A DNA stretch of 64,000 nt, from the NCBI GenBank assembly GCA_026724425.1, contig JAIUCV010000023.1:186001-250000 (forward strand), read 5' to 3'. Below, piece by piece: positions 23,250 to 33,769 of the stretch. The notes below the pieces were generated by a model that was given only the letters and a program-made list of their open reading frames with translations, was not told the DNA's origin and ran no database searches. How positions within the stretch are numbered: position 1 is the first letter of the stretch; each line of letters opens with the position of its first letter. The translations under genes were made by a program, and so were the position numbers. This DNA comes from Erythrophleum ivorense. Its lineage: Eukaryota; Streptophyta; Magnoliopsida; Fabales; Fabaceae.

Positions 23250-25720
23250 AATTATGTAACACAAAATTTGAAACATTTGAAAGTATGATTTAATTTTCAG
23301 CTCTGAAAAAAAAAAAAAAGTGAAAGCCATCATGTCTCTTTGATATCCAAAAAATAACAATATTTAATTGGGTTAACTCTATTATTAATTTTTAAAAGAT
23401 GAATTAAGATGTCCTCATAATTAAATATTATATAATCTACTCTTTATTATCTAAACTGCAACCTTCATTTTGGGGAATGTTTACCCTGTTACCAAAAAAG
23501 TATTGTACCCTGATTCAGAAAGAAGGTATAGTGAGAATTAAAAAAAAAAAAAAATTCTCAAATCTACTTTAAAAGTCTGGTTAATTAGTTTCACGTTAAA
23601 GATTGACTCTTTAAACATTAGTGAGAAGCCAAATTTACCACTTTATGAATGTGATGACTCTTCATTTTTTTGGATTGACAAGACATTGTTCACATTTTCA
23701 TCTAAATTCCTTTGAAGTTTAATTAATTGTGGTTGTACTTTCCATGAAGTAAGTGTGTCGCAATGGCAAATTATAAGTGGACTTCGAATTTTTGTTTGGA
23801 TTTTAAGAGTGAAAACAACCTGACTTATTCGTATTTTTCTATGACTAGATCTTGTTCAAAATGAAAATGTAGAACTCATATTAGCCAAAAAAAAAAATAC
23901 CTTCTATTTTTTTTTGGGGTGAATTATGTTATAGAGTTTTGGAATAATAGCTTTAACAATAATGTGCTTTGCACTCAATTAATTAAAAAAAATATTTAAC
24001 TATCTAGCTAAATTTCCTAAGACGAGGACCAATTTTATGGAAGTGAACCTATCCCCTTGTCACTTTCTTCCTATGGTCCACTGAGTACTTTCCCACAATA
24101 TTCTCATTCCCGCTTTCATATATTTAATTGTGCCCATTTCACAAGCCTAAAATGAATGGTTTGGGACCAGCCAGTGAATGTGATATAATTTTTTTTTTCT
24201 TTTCTTCTTTTTGGATTGATCAACTTAATCATATTTTATATGTAGTTTAATCGTTGACGTTCTACCACATGCCAAAAACTTAATTTTTTTCCACATTCTA
24301 TATTTCCTGCATGATCCCATCTCACATGTCGATGGCCATTCCTCATAAGCGAAAATGGTTACTTTCACCAAACCAAAAAAAAAAAAAAGGTAAATGGCTA
24401 CAAAAGGTAATCTTCCAAGTCTATACTCTATTCTCAATATTTGTTATGCGGAGCAACAAATAAAAAATAAATAAAATTGTAATAGAAAAAACAGCTTGAC
24501 CTGCATTATAAAATAAGTCCCAAACCAAATGAAAAGCATCATCAGCAATTCTTCAAACTGTTAATGTGGTTGAACACATATCAATTTTAAACTTACCATG
24601 ATGATATCTCCACTTTCAATTTCATTTTATTAGTGGTTGTCACCTTTACCAGATTTATCTCTCTTCTTACTCATAATAATCCATTTAAGTTCTGTCTATA
24701 ATAATAATAATAATAATAATATCTAATTAAGTCCTCAAATTATTTTAATTTGGGTTCGATAAAGTTATTTTTATTGGATTATACAAACACTAATTCATTT
24801 GACTCGAAGTGAAGAAAATTAAGGACTCAATTGACTGTTATTAAATTCTTTTGGGACAAAATTCAAGTTGATATATTTTTTCAAGGACTAAATTTGGAAT
24901 TTAGTTTGACAACACAAAAAAAATTATGAATTTAATTTTAGAAAACAAAAATAAAATGAAAAGAAATTTCATTAAGCCAAAAATTATACTAATCGATAAG
25001 CTAAAAGAAATTTCATATGTGATTGAAATGAATGTGATCCCATCACTCACTTATTTTTATTATAATTGCTTGGGTACTTTGAAAAATTTACACAACCTTG
25101 AGTCCATTGTGCCCATCTCACTCAGCATGTTGATGCCTAGTCCCACTGGTCTTTCTCCAAAGACTTTAATAATGAATGCCATTAACGATGGATTTTTTAT
25201 TCCTTCTTTGAATTTTCAAAACAATAAAGAAAAGTATATTAATATAATAGTCACGGTTGTTTTGAAAATTGTTTTTAAAAGATGTCTTCTAAAAAGTTCT
25301 TATAATTTTTAAAAAGTCCTAAGAATCATTAAAAAAAAGTAATCAATATAAAGTTATATAATTTTTTATGGTTGAATCACTTTGAGATCATTATATATAA
25401 TAATAAATTATTGATCTCAATTTCAAAAAAAATCAATAGTTTAAGAGCTCAAACTCTCTTTAATATTCTTTTCATTTAATTCTTGTTTTTTTTTAAAGCA
25501 TCAAGTCGTCGATATAATCTAAAGATATGTACATGGTTGGGTTTTGAGACTCAATTATAGCATAATAAATTTGTTTTACAAGATCTAACTCAAGGCAACC
25601 AAAATCAGAAGGAATTATAAATTAATTAACTCAAATCATAAAATGTCGGGGTTGAGTTTGGTTAATTTTTTGATTACTTCATACATGCAATCTAATTCCA
25701 TTGGTTAATCACTGTTTCTG
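23250..25720. repeat. Segmental duplication, copy B
   Basis: Partner of copy A at 13,950-16,430 in the same orientation. It begins at the right target duplication of LTR copy 3 and runs into the receptor kinase pseudogene. The stretch at about 23,650-25,000 has no counterpart in A. The frame at 24,926-25,312 falls partly in the duplicated block and its counterpart in A is not open, which argues against a gene. Confidence 0.7.
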
Positions 25721-25925
25721 CTTGATCAGATTGGTTTAGATGTTTAACAAAATATTTTTTTAAAAATCTTTGACATATACTTTTTAAATAAAAATATAGT
25801 ATGTAGAGGACATTTTTTAAAGGCCAACCTTCTTATAAAGCCTCTGCTTTAGCACTCATTGGTTGATCACTTGCATTGACAAATTATAGATGGCAATCTC
25901 CAATATTAAGTCCATTATTCCAACA

Positions 25926-28869
25926 ATGGTAGTAATAGTATAGTATTACTATTATTGCATGCCATTACTTTGTTCCACAATGCTACTGCCATCATAGGAG
26001 GGAAGACCATGCTATGCTTCAGAGCCAACGGTGGAATAATATTAGCGATAGCGGCTACAACTCCTTAGACCCTTGTGAATGGTCTAACATAATTCTCAAT
26101 GACTGTGGAAGCATTATTTTGATTCAGAGACCATACACCACTGCACAGCAACCTCGACTTGTAGATCTTAACTTCGCTACATATTTCTCAATCTGGTATA
26201 TCTAGATCTTCATGCAATAGGGCTGACAAGTACTATTCCAAGTCAAATAAGAGCTCTCCAAAACCTCATCTATTTGGATTTGTGTGGAAACAAGTTTGAT
26301 GGAGCCATTCCTTCAACTTTGGGTATTGTTACCAATCTCACCCATCCAGATTTGTCCTCAAATATGTTTTCCGGTAAGATCCCTTCTTCAATTTTAAATT
26401 TTACAAAGTTAAAAGAGCTTAATTTTTCTTGAAATCAAATCATTAGTTTCATACCCCAACAAATTGGGAAACAAACAAATTTAATCACTATGAATTTAAG
26501 TTCCAATAATGTTTCTAGTCCTATTTCTCTGTCTTTAAATTTGATTCAATTAGTGGAATGGGGCTAACAAGTACCATTCCAACTTAGATAAGAGCTCTTC
26601 AAAACCTCGTTTTTTCGGATTTGAGTGGAAACTGGGTTGGTGGAGCCATTCCTTCAACTTTGGATATTGTTACCAATCTCACCCATCTGGATTTATCCTT
26701 AAATATGTTTACTGGTAAGATCCCTTCTTCAGTTTTAAATTTTGCAAAATTAAAAGAGCTTAATTTTTACTTGAAATCAAATCATTGGTTTCATATCCCA
26801 ACAAATTGGGAAACTACCAAATTTAATCACTATGAATTTGAGTTCCAATAATGTTTCTCATCCTATTCTTATGTCTTCAAATTCGATTTAGTCAATGGAA
26901 TAAGGCTGACAGGTGCCATTCACACTTAGATAGGAGCTCTTCAAAAGCTCACCCATCTGGACTTGTCCTACAACCTTTTTGGTGAGTTACCTACCATGCT
27001 TATAAACCTCGCTTAATTAGAATCAATGGATTTGTGTGGAAACAAGTTTTGAGTGGAGCCATTCCTTCAACTTTAGGTTTTATAACCAGTCTCACATCTT
27101 TGACTTTTTCCTTAAATATGTTCACTGATGAGATCCCTTCTTTAATTTTAAATTTGATAGACTTAGAAAAGCTTGTTGTTTCCTTAAATCAAATCAGTGA
27201 TTTCATACCCCCAACAAATTGGGAAACTAAGAAATTTAATCACTTTGGACTTGAGTTCTAACAATATTTTTCGCCCTATTCCTCTATCTTTTTATGAACT
27301 AACTCATTTGAGTAACATTTTCCTTAACTCAAATCAAATAAGTGGTTCCATACATCTTAACATTGGAAATTTAAAAAATTTGAGTACTTTAGACCTATCC
27401 AATAACATGATATCTGGTGGCATACCATATAAGATTGGATATTTTCCATATCGTTATTTGGTTGTCAACTTTAGTCACAACAAGATTAATGGAGAGATAC
27501 CATCTAGCTTATGCTCTTATTGACTGAAGTACTATCGCGTGGATTTGAGCTACAATAATATCACTACCAGCATACCTAGAGAACTTGGTCAAATACAATA
27601 CATCAACTTGTCATACAATTTCCTTAGTGGCTATGTTCCAAGTGAAGTTTATTACTCTTTTCCTTATGACATATTAAATGGTAATGAGGAGTTACTTAGT
27701 CTAGAGAAGAATCATTCTTTTTCCAAAACTCCAAAGTCTTACTTGAAGATCATTCTTCCTGTGACAATTTTTCTTGCCATCATATTTGTTGTGGGTTTTA
27801 TCCTTCTTCAATATTTCAAAAAGAACAAGAAAACCAAAGTCAAGAGAAGAGCAATAAAGAATGGAGATTTATTTCCAATATGAAATTATGATGGTAAAAT
27901 TGCATATAAAGACATCACTGAAGCAACAAAGGACTTTGATATCAAATACTGTATTGGAACTGCTGCCCATGGAAGTGTTATAGGGCACAACTTCCTAATG
28001 GTAGAATTGTAGCATTGAAAAAACTTCGTAGAAGAAAATCTCAAGACCCATCTTTTGCTGAAGATTTCACACTAAAGTGAAGATGTTGACTAAAATCTGA
28101 CATTGCAACATTATAAAACTTCATGGTTTTTGTTTGCACAATCAACGCATGTTTCTCATCTATGAATTCATGGAAAAAGGAAGCCTTTTTTAGGTCTTGA
28201 GTAATGATGTTGAAGTTAATGAGTTGGATTGGGGCAAGAGGGTGAATGCCATTAAAGGAATAGCAAATACATTGTTCTACATGTATCATGATTGTACTCC
28301 TACAATTATCCATCAACACATAACAAGTAGCAATGTTTTGTTGAATTCAAAGATGGAGGCTTTTCTCTCAAACTTTGGCACAACTAGAATCCTTGATTTG
28401 GATTCCTCCAATCAAACTCTTCTAGTTGGTATGGTTATGTTGCTCCAGATTAACTTTTTTGCTTTTCTACTATTCCTCTTACTGCATTAAACTTACTTTT
28501 TAGAATTAACTCTAGATAATTATAGCATTTCTTAATTTTTGGGTCATTGCAGCATTTGCATACACCTTGGTGGTGATTGAAAAATGTGATGTTTATAGTT
28601 TTTGGAGTGGTAGCATTAGAAACAATCATAGGAAGACATCTTGGAGAGTTAATCTTGTTTTTATCAAAGATTTGTGCTGAGAGCATATTATTAAAAGATG
28701 TCTTAGACTCTTGTCTCCCGCTTCCTTGTAGAAATATGCACAAGATGTGATTCTTTTAGTCACAATAGCATTAGCTTGCTTGTGTCCTTCACTAAAATCT
28801 CAACCATCAATGCAGCAAGTCAGTCGAGCTTTCAACCCCCAAGCTGCTGTTCAATATTCCTCTAAATGA
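25926..28869 (+). pseudogene. MIK2-like LRR receptor kinase pseudogene
   Basis: A remnant of a plasma-membrane leucine-rich-repeat receptor-like kinase of subfamily XII/XI type, closest in my judgement to MDIS1-INTERACTING RECEPTOR LIKE KINASE 2-like proteins. In order: a degraded signal peptide (25,926-26,000); an N-cap with LQSQRW (26,014 on); LRRs with the motif 'LTHLDLSLNMFTGKIPSS' (26,621-27,523); a final LRR and membrane helix IILPVTIFLAIIFVVGFILL (about 27,748-27,807); a juxtamembrane KKNKKTK; then the kinase from 'GKIAYKDITEATKDFD' (about 27,891). The C-terminus ends at TGA 28,867-28,869. At least eight frameshifts or stops break it. The HRD motif reads HQH and DFG reads NFG, so the kinase would be dead even if the frame were whole. 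An intron of about 104 bp is visible (28,449-28,552): the acceptor CAG is kept but the donor GT is now AT. Confidence 0.88.
26217..27260 (+). repeat. Tandem duplicates of an LRR block inside the kinase pseudogene
   Basis: A block of about 340 bp, from 'ggctgacaagtactattcc' to 'cctatttctctgtctt', occurs at 26,217-26,559 and again at 26,560-26,896. A rearranged third copy occupies 26,897-27,260. The first two copies are very alike, including 'ggagccattccttcaacttt' and 'caaattgggaaac'. The high likeness shows that this block grew by unequal exchange, possibly after the gene had already broken. Confidence 0.75.
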
Positions 28870-30344
28870 TATTTCGCTTAAACATTTTATGAATGTGTAT
28901 ATTTTCTAGTAAAAAGCAAGGAGAATTTGGCCTTATGTTTTGTTTCCTTTAGTGGATTATTTGTTCATCCAAAAGCTTTTTTGTGAATATTTTTTGCCTA
29001 GTTTTCTCATAAGCATTTTTCTTTAACAAAAATATTATATGTATATATGTATATCCATATATATATATATATATATTCATAGTTATAAAAATTTAGATTT
29101 TATATAAAATCGTCAAGGGGCTAAAAAAATCAAATAGAGGATCATGGGATTCTACCACTTACGATAAAATTTTTTTTAATATATAATAACATAAAATTCA
29201 TAAATGATAATAGTGCTATCAAAATCTCATCAAATATTAAGAACACGATTCATAAATTGTAATAATCACCAAGTCCCTTACACTAATAAAACTCACAAGT
29301 CTCTAAAACGACAATATTCATACATTAAGTAAGTTATAAATTGAAGTAACAATTCACAAGATCAAACTTCAGACATATTCAACAGTGCCATTGTCAAACA
29401 GGTGTTTCAAACACCACTTGCTGGTGCTTGCTTCTTGGACTTGGGGAATTGATTCTCTCCTCTCAAACAGCTTTCTTTGAAAACCAAAAGTGTCCACTGG
29501 TGTACCAACTGGATAACAAAGGGAAGGTGGAAGAAAATAGTACGTGCAAGAGTACTGTAGTAGGGAGGAAGGTTGAACGAGCTTCGTGGGAAAAGGGCTA
29601 CAAATAAAAAAAGAAAATAATAGTTTCCAAGATTGCAAAGAACGAGATCAGAATTTACTACAATTTCACATCATCGATCACTATTCACGCAAAATTTGAT
29701 CTCTTTTAAGATCAAAACTAATTTTTATACTTATTGAGATCGTGACAATATTGCATAGAAGTATATATAAGGAAGCAAAGCCCATTTAAACATATAAACG
29801 GAAGAAATAAATTATAATCAAATTTATTTATTTATGTTAAATAGCCCTTAACAACATAAAACTTGATAAGTACTTAAAACTTCGAAGCTCTCCCACTTAA
29901 AAAATTAGCCTTTTAGGTTAGGCTATTTTCTTTAGCTCAAGTCATGAAAAAAGGATTTTTCTAACACACTTCAAATCATTTATAATACATTATTTTTTTC
30001 TTATAAAATTATAATACATTATTTTATTTCAAGAAATGTAAGTTGTAAATTCTGTCTTCTCTATCGCAATTTTTTCCTCACAATCTTGTATTTAATCAGT
30101 GACTCATAATTATTAAAAGAAATCACAAACACAAAAATGTCCAGCCCAATTTAGGCATAATTGATCCATTCCATGATAATTAAAAAATAAAAGAGAGGTA
30201 GACAGCTTTAAATACCAAATTGGATCCAACTAGATCCCAGTTCATAATTACTCAAGCGTAACTTTTGTTCTATATATATATATAAACCCAAAAGAAACAA
30301 AATTAGGAAAAACAATAAAACAAAAGAAAAGTGTGGTCTGTTTA
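28870..30344. other. Non-coding stretch with AT microsatellites
   Basis: AT-rich, with (AT)n runs near 29,036-29,075 and 30,271-30,285. A slightly more GC-rich block at about 29,370-29,640 gives an 89-residue minus-strand frame without recognisable motifs. No gene can be supported. Confidence 0.55.
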
Positions 30345-30833
30345 GTGTGTGTTTGGATTGATGGTGAGTAAAATTGATTTTCTAAACTTTGGTTTCGTAG
30401 AATTGATTTTATGTAAAAGTGAGTTTACATGAACGTGATTTATGTTTGGAAAATTTAGGTGAAAAGTGATTCTGATAGAATTGATTTTGTTTGAATATTA
30501 TATATCAAAATCACTTTTAAGTGTAAAATTATCAAAAAAGACAATCATATTACTTTATTTGATTTATTCCTATAACATTATTATTATTTAAATAATATTT
30601 AATAAATAATATAATATAATATATCTTTTTATTTTTGATGATATTAGAGCACTTGACCCTTCACCATATGATTCTTCGATTTCTTAGCAAGGTTAAAATT
30701 TGAATGAACTTGAATAGCATGATTATAATCACATAAAGATTATATAAAGAAGTTCAAAAAAAAAATTCCTCTATTTCTTTAAATTCGAATTATATAAAGA
30801 ACTTGAATATTGTTTAAAAGAATATTGCTTCCA

Positions 30834-30898
30834 CGTTGTTGCCATCAACGCCAATAATGCTTCACAATCGTTGTTGCCATCAACGCCAATAATGCTTC
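30834..30898. repeat. 30-bp direct repeat, two copies
   Basis: Two identical 30-bp copies containing 'ttgttgccatcaacgccaat' are separated by five bases. They lie within the possible TIR element. Confidence 0.9.
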
Positions 30899-31216
30899 CA
30901 CATGGAAAATTCAATCCTGAAGCCACCAAATTGAAGCAATCACCTGAAGAAAACACAAAATCAGATCCCTTGCACATCTTTAAGAATATGCAAGGGTATA
31001 CATTTAATTTAGACTATTTAAATTAGATTTAAATAGTTTATATTTTTTTAATTTTAAATAATTTTTTATTTTAAAGGATGTAAAATATAAATAAAAATAA
31101 TCTTTTAACTATAAATTTTAAAAAAATTAATTATTTAAATTAATAAAATATAAAATTTAAACGATCTATATGTCACTTCAATGATGTGTACGGTGAGATA
31201 TGGGGACAATCTTCAC

Positions 31217-31450
31217 GCGTAGAAATACAGCCACTTGTAGTGATTTTCAACCCAAAAACAAAATCCCAGTGTGTGCAGAATCTGTGTAGAAACATAGCCA
31301 TTGCAGTAATTTTTTTTTAAAGCCAAAACACAGAATCCCAACATGTGTATAAATTTTAATGCAGTATTAGTGCAAAAATATGGCCATTTGCAGTGATCTT
31401 TTAGCCCAAAAACAAAATCCCAAAATGTCTAGAAATTTAATGCAATTTGC
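31217..31450. repeat. Degenerate tandem repeat, about 70-90 bp period, three copies
   Basis: Three diverged copies carry in order 'gtagaaatacagcca', a 'tgcagtgat' block and 'cccaaaaacaaaatccca'. They start near 31,218, 31,286 and 31,370. No coding potential was seen. Confidence 0.65.
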
Positions 31451-31731
31451 GCAGAAACTTGCGGCACTTTAATCCAAAGATGTAAGTCTACTTGCTCAAG
31501 ATTTTCTTTTTATTCATCTTTGAAAGTGTATGCAGAACTATTGCATGCAGATTTTTCACCCAAAATCCATAAATACTCAGCACTTTAAAACAAAATTATA
31601 TCATGACAGAATTTTCCAAAAAAGGGACAATCTACACAGCAACCGTACCACATGTTATTGATCAGTAACAAAACATGACCGTAGTGACAAAACCGTTGGT
31701 GCTTAAATAGAACCTTCAATGACAAGAGAAT

Positions 31732-32163
31732 TTACACCAATGCACCATTCACAGCCAAACTTTCCAGCGACCTCCCTGCCTCCGCCAACACCATAATAGC
31801 CTTCTCATTCTTACTGTTATCATCCCCTATATTGCCACCTTCATCTTCACCGCCACCTCCATAAAATCCACCGCCATCGATCCTGATCCCTCCGCCGTCT
31901 GTGGTGGCTGTGGCAAAGGAGGAGGAATAGAAAATGAAAGGCGGGCTCCTGCAGTGGCGAAAGACGGAGGAGGAGACAACAAGTGGTGGAGAAGGAAGTG
32001 TGAAGCGAAGGCAGAGGAAGGAAGAGGATGGAAATGAAGAAGCAGTGGAAGTAGAAGAAATGGCATTGAGGTTGGAGGAGGAACAAGAGAAGGAAGGAGT
32101 GAAGCAGAAGGCGATCGCCGTCGATCCACTAGTTGGGTTTTGGGTATAAAGGACAATTAACAT
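31732..32163 (-). pseudogene. RETICULATA-related (chloroplast) N-terminal exon fragment
   Basis: An open frame of 143 residues from ATG at 32,163. It has a Ser/Thr-rich, acid-poor N-terminus typical of a plastid transit peptide (residues about 20-75), a glycine-rich linker GGGFYGGGGEDEGGNIGDD, and then KNEKAIMVLAEAGRSLESL. In RETICULATA and RETICULATA-RELATED proteins, which act in the chloroplast envelope and affect leaf mesophyll development, a Gly/Asp-rich linker is followed by a very similar LAEAGRSLESLP. The family continues with an Asp-Leu-Ala-Ala segment and membrane helices; here the frame ends seven residues after the match and no further exon is found downstream on the minus strand. 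It is therefore a truncated copy, probably carried by the flanking repeat element. A first exon of a longer gene is less likely. Base composition is richer in GC than the surroundings. Confidence 0.6.
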
Positions 32164-32365
32164 GCATTGGAGTAATTAACGTGCGTTGGCGTTGGCGGAA
32201 AGCAGGTGTAAAATGCTTCGAACCAACTTGATTCTCCTACTCCTCAGACCGATGGTGCGGCAGATCGAACGTGGATCCAAACATGCGGCCAACGTGATTT
32301 TCCTGTGTAAACCTTGGTTTGAGCCGAAACGCAGGTACATGGACGTGTTTTCAAACGCACACTTA

Positions 32366-32950
32366 ATTTTCTGTTTCCAAAACAATTTAAAACAAAAAAC
32401 AAAAAAAATAAAAAAAAAATTTTTAATAATGTGTTTTTAATGAAGAGTTTTGGAAAACAAAAAAGATAAAGTTATATTTTCGGAAATAAAAAAATCAGAA
32501 TATTTTTTGGATGTTTTGTAACTTTTGTTCTGCAAAATCAAAAAATAATAATAATAAATAATGATTTTTTAAAATAATGATTTAAACAGATTTTTTAATT
32601 TTTTTTAAAATTTATTCTAAAAAATATTTATTTTAAATACATTAAAACTAGATCAGAATCAAAGAGGTCTATAAACACCAGATTGAATTTTGAAACGCAT
32701 ATGCGTTTTGGCTTCAAAGGATCCGTTCAATTCCGTAACGTCGAACTGTTTTTTCTTGTCTTGGAATTCCGGTGCTTCTCGCAATGCTCACTCAGTAATC
32801 AAAGAGAAGAGAGGTCAGATTCTTCTCTACATTCCATTCCAGCTTTGTTTATCTTCTCTACATTAATATTTTTTAATTAAAAAATATTAGAGTAAACAAA
32901 TAGAGAGGCAAAGGATCCAGGGAAAGCAAGTAATTGAAGGGAACAATTAT
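32366..32950. other. Upstream region of the F-box gene
   Basis: AT-rich upstream DNA with long A and T runs at 32,395-32,640. A perfect 16-bp palindrome, AAACGCATATGCGTTT, lies at 32,693-32,708. No core promoter element can be named with confidence. Confidence 0.45.
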
Positions 32951-33769
32951 ACAGCCACGTCGACATTCTTCAAGCTCTTCAAGTTTGATTAAGGAAAGGT
33001 AAATTCATCCTAATATATCTTGTTTTCCTTAATTTTCTGAAGATGTTAAAATCCATTGTACCGGTCCTTAAGGTTCTCTCCTCTTTAATTCAGTTCACTG
33101 GGGAGGGAATTTTTGAGTAAAAGCTTTCCCTGTTTCGTTTCCTGATTCTTAGCGTATTTTTTAGTATTTGGATTTTATTCTCTGGTTTGCTAGAGTTTAA
33201 TTCTCGTGTTTTGTTTGTGGCTTAAGCTTTCTTCTAAATGCGTACGGTTTTATCTTGTTGTCCATGGGGTCAAGGGTTTCCTCTAGGTATAAGATAGCTT
33301 GGACACCGAGGTTATTAATGGGTTGAAATTGATAATACTTTTTAAATTCGATTGGCAAAAAATGCTCAATTATAGTTGCTTATTAATTCAATAAGCGAAC
33401 AAACTTGTATCAATAAATGAAAAGGAAATTATAATTGCGATATTGATGAAGAAACAAATCAATGCATATTAATTACTCACCAAATGATGTAAGAATCTGA
33501 ACTTCAGAGTGCATGGTATGCTATATACGACAAAAGCCAATTTGATATTTGAACCAGGGAAACAATTTTCATTCAGAAAAAGATAAAAGCAATTATGGAA
33601 TGCCCTATTTTGGTAAGTTCTGTAAATCAGTAATATAATTTAGCAAGTGTCCTATTATGGAATATGGTTTGAGAAACAATTTCTATTTTAGTAGGGTTAT
33701 CAATTAATCATAATGTCACAGGTAATAACTTAAAAAATTAAGCTGGTGTTTAGAGAAGAACAAGAAATT
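32951..33769 (+). other. Probable 5' leader of the F-box gene with one intron
   Basis: A leader exon ending AAGGAAAG at 32,998 is followed by a donor GTAAATTC. An acceptor TGTCACAG ends at 33,721, and 48 bases then precede the ATG at 33,770. This would give a leader intron of 723 bp (32,999-33,721), T-rich as plant introns are. It is inferred from splice-site form only, and the transcription start is not known. Confidence 0.45.

Larger units (their letters stand above)
30345..32362. mobile_element. Candidate TIR element carrying a captured gene fragment
   Basis: The left end GTGTGTGTTTGGATTG and the reverse complement of the right end, GTGTGCGTTTGAAAAC, match at 11 of the first 12 bases. Both ends abut the triplet TTA (30,342-30,344 and 32,363-32,365). 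That is the target duplication size of PIF/Harbinger-type elements, though a 3-bp match can occur by chance. The left 250 bp is typical of plant MITE-like sequence ('aattgatttt' and 'gtttggaaaatttagg' repeats). The interior holds two short tandem repeats and, near the right end, a piece of a RETICULATA-related gene on the minus strand. No transposase is seen, so it would be non-autonomous. The boundaries are a hypothesis. Confidence 0.38.

Noticed and set aside
24926..25312. 128-residue frame rich in Lys and Asn
   Set aside because: The duplicated counterpart near 14,480-14,760 is broken, and composition is that of AT-rich non-coding DNA.
30834..30898. CRISPR-like direct repeats
   Set aside because: Only two copies with a 5-bp spacer in a plant nuclear context; an ordinary tandem duplication.
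31934..32149. Plus-strand Glu/Lys-rich frame opposite the RETICULATA-like fragment
   Set aside because: Antisense shadow of the glycine- and serine-coding strand; only the minus strand shows a known protein signature.
33746..33769. Upstream start for the F-box protein
   Set aside because: The frame reaches back only to a GTG; the ATG at 33,770 is the first methionine and sits at the usual place before the F-box.
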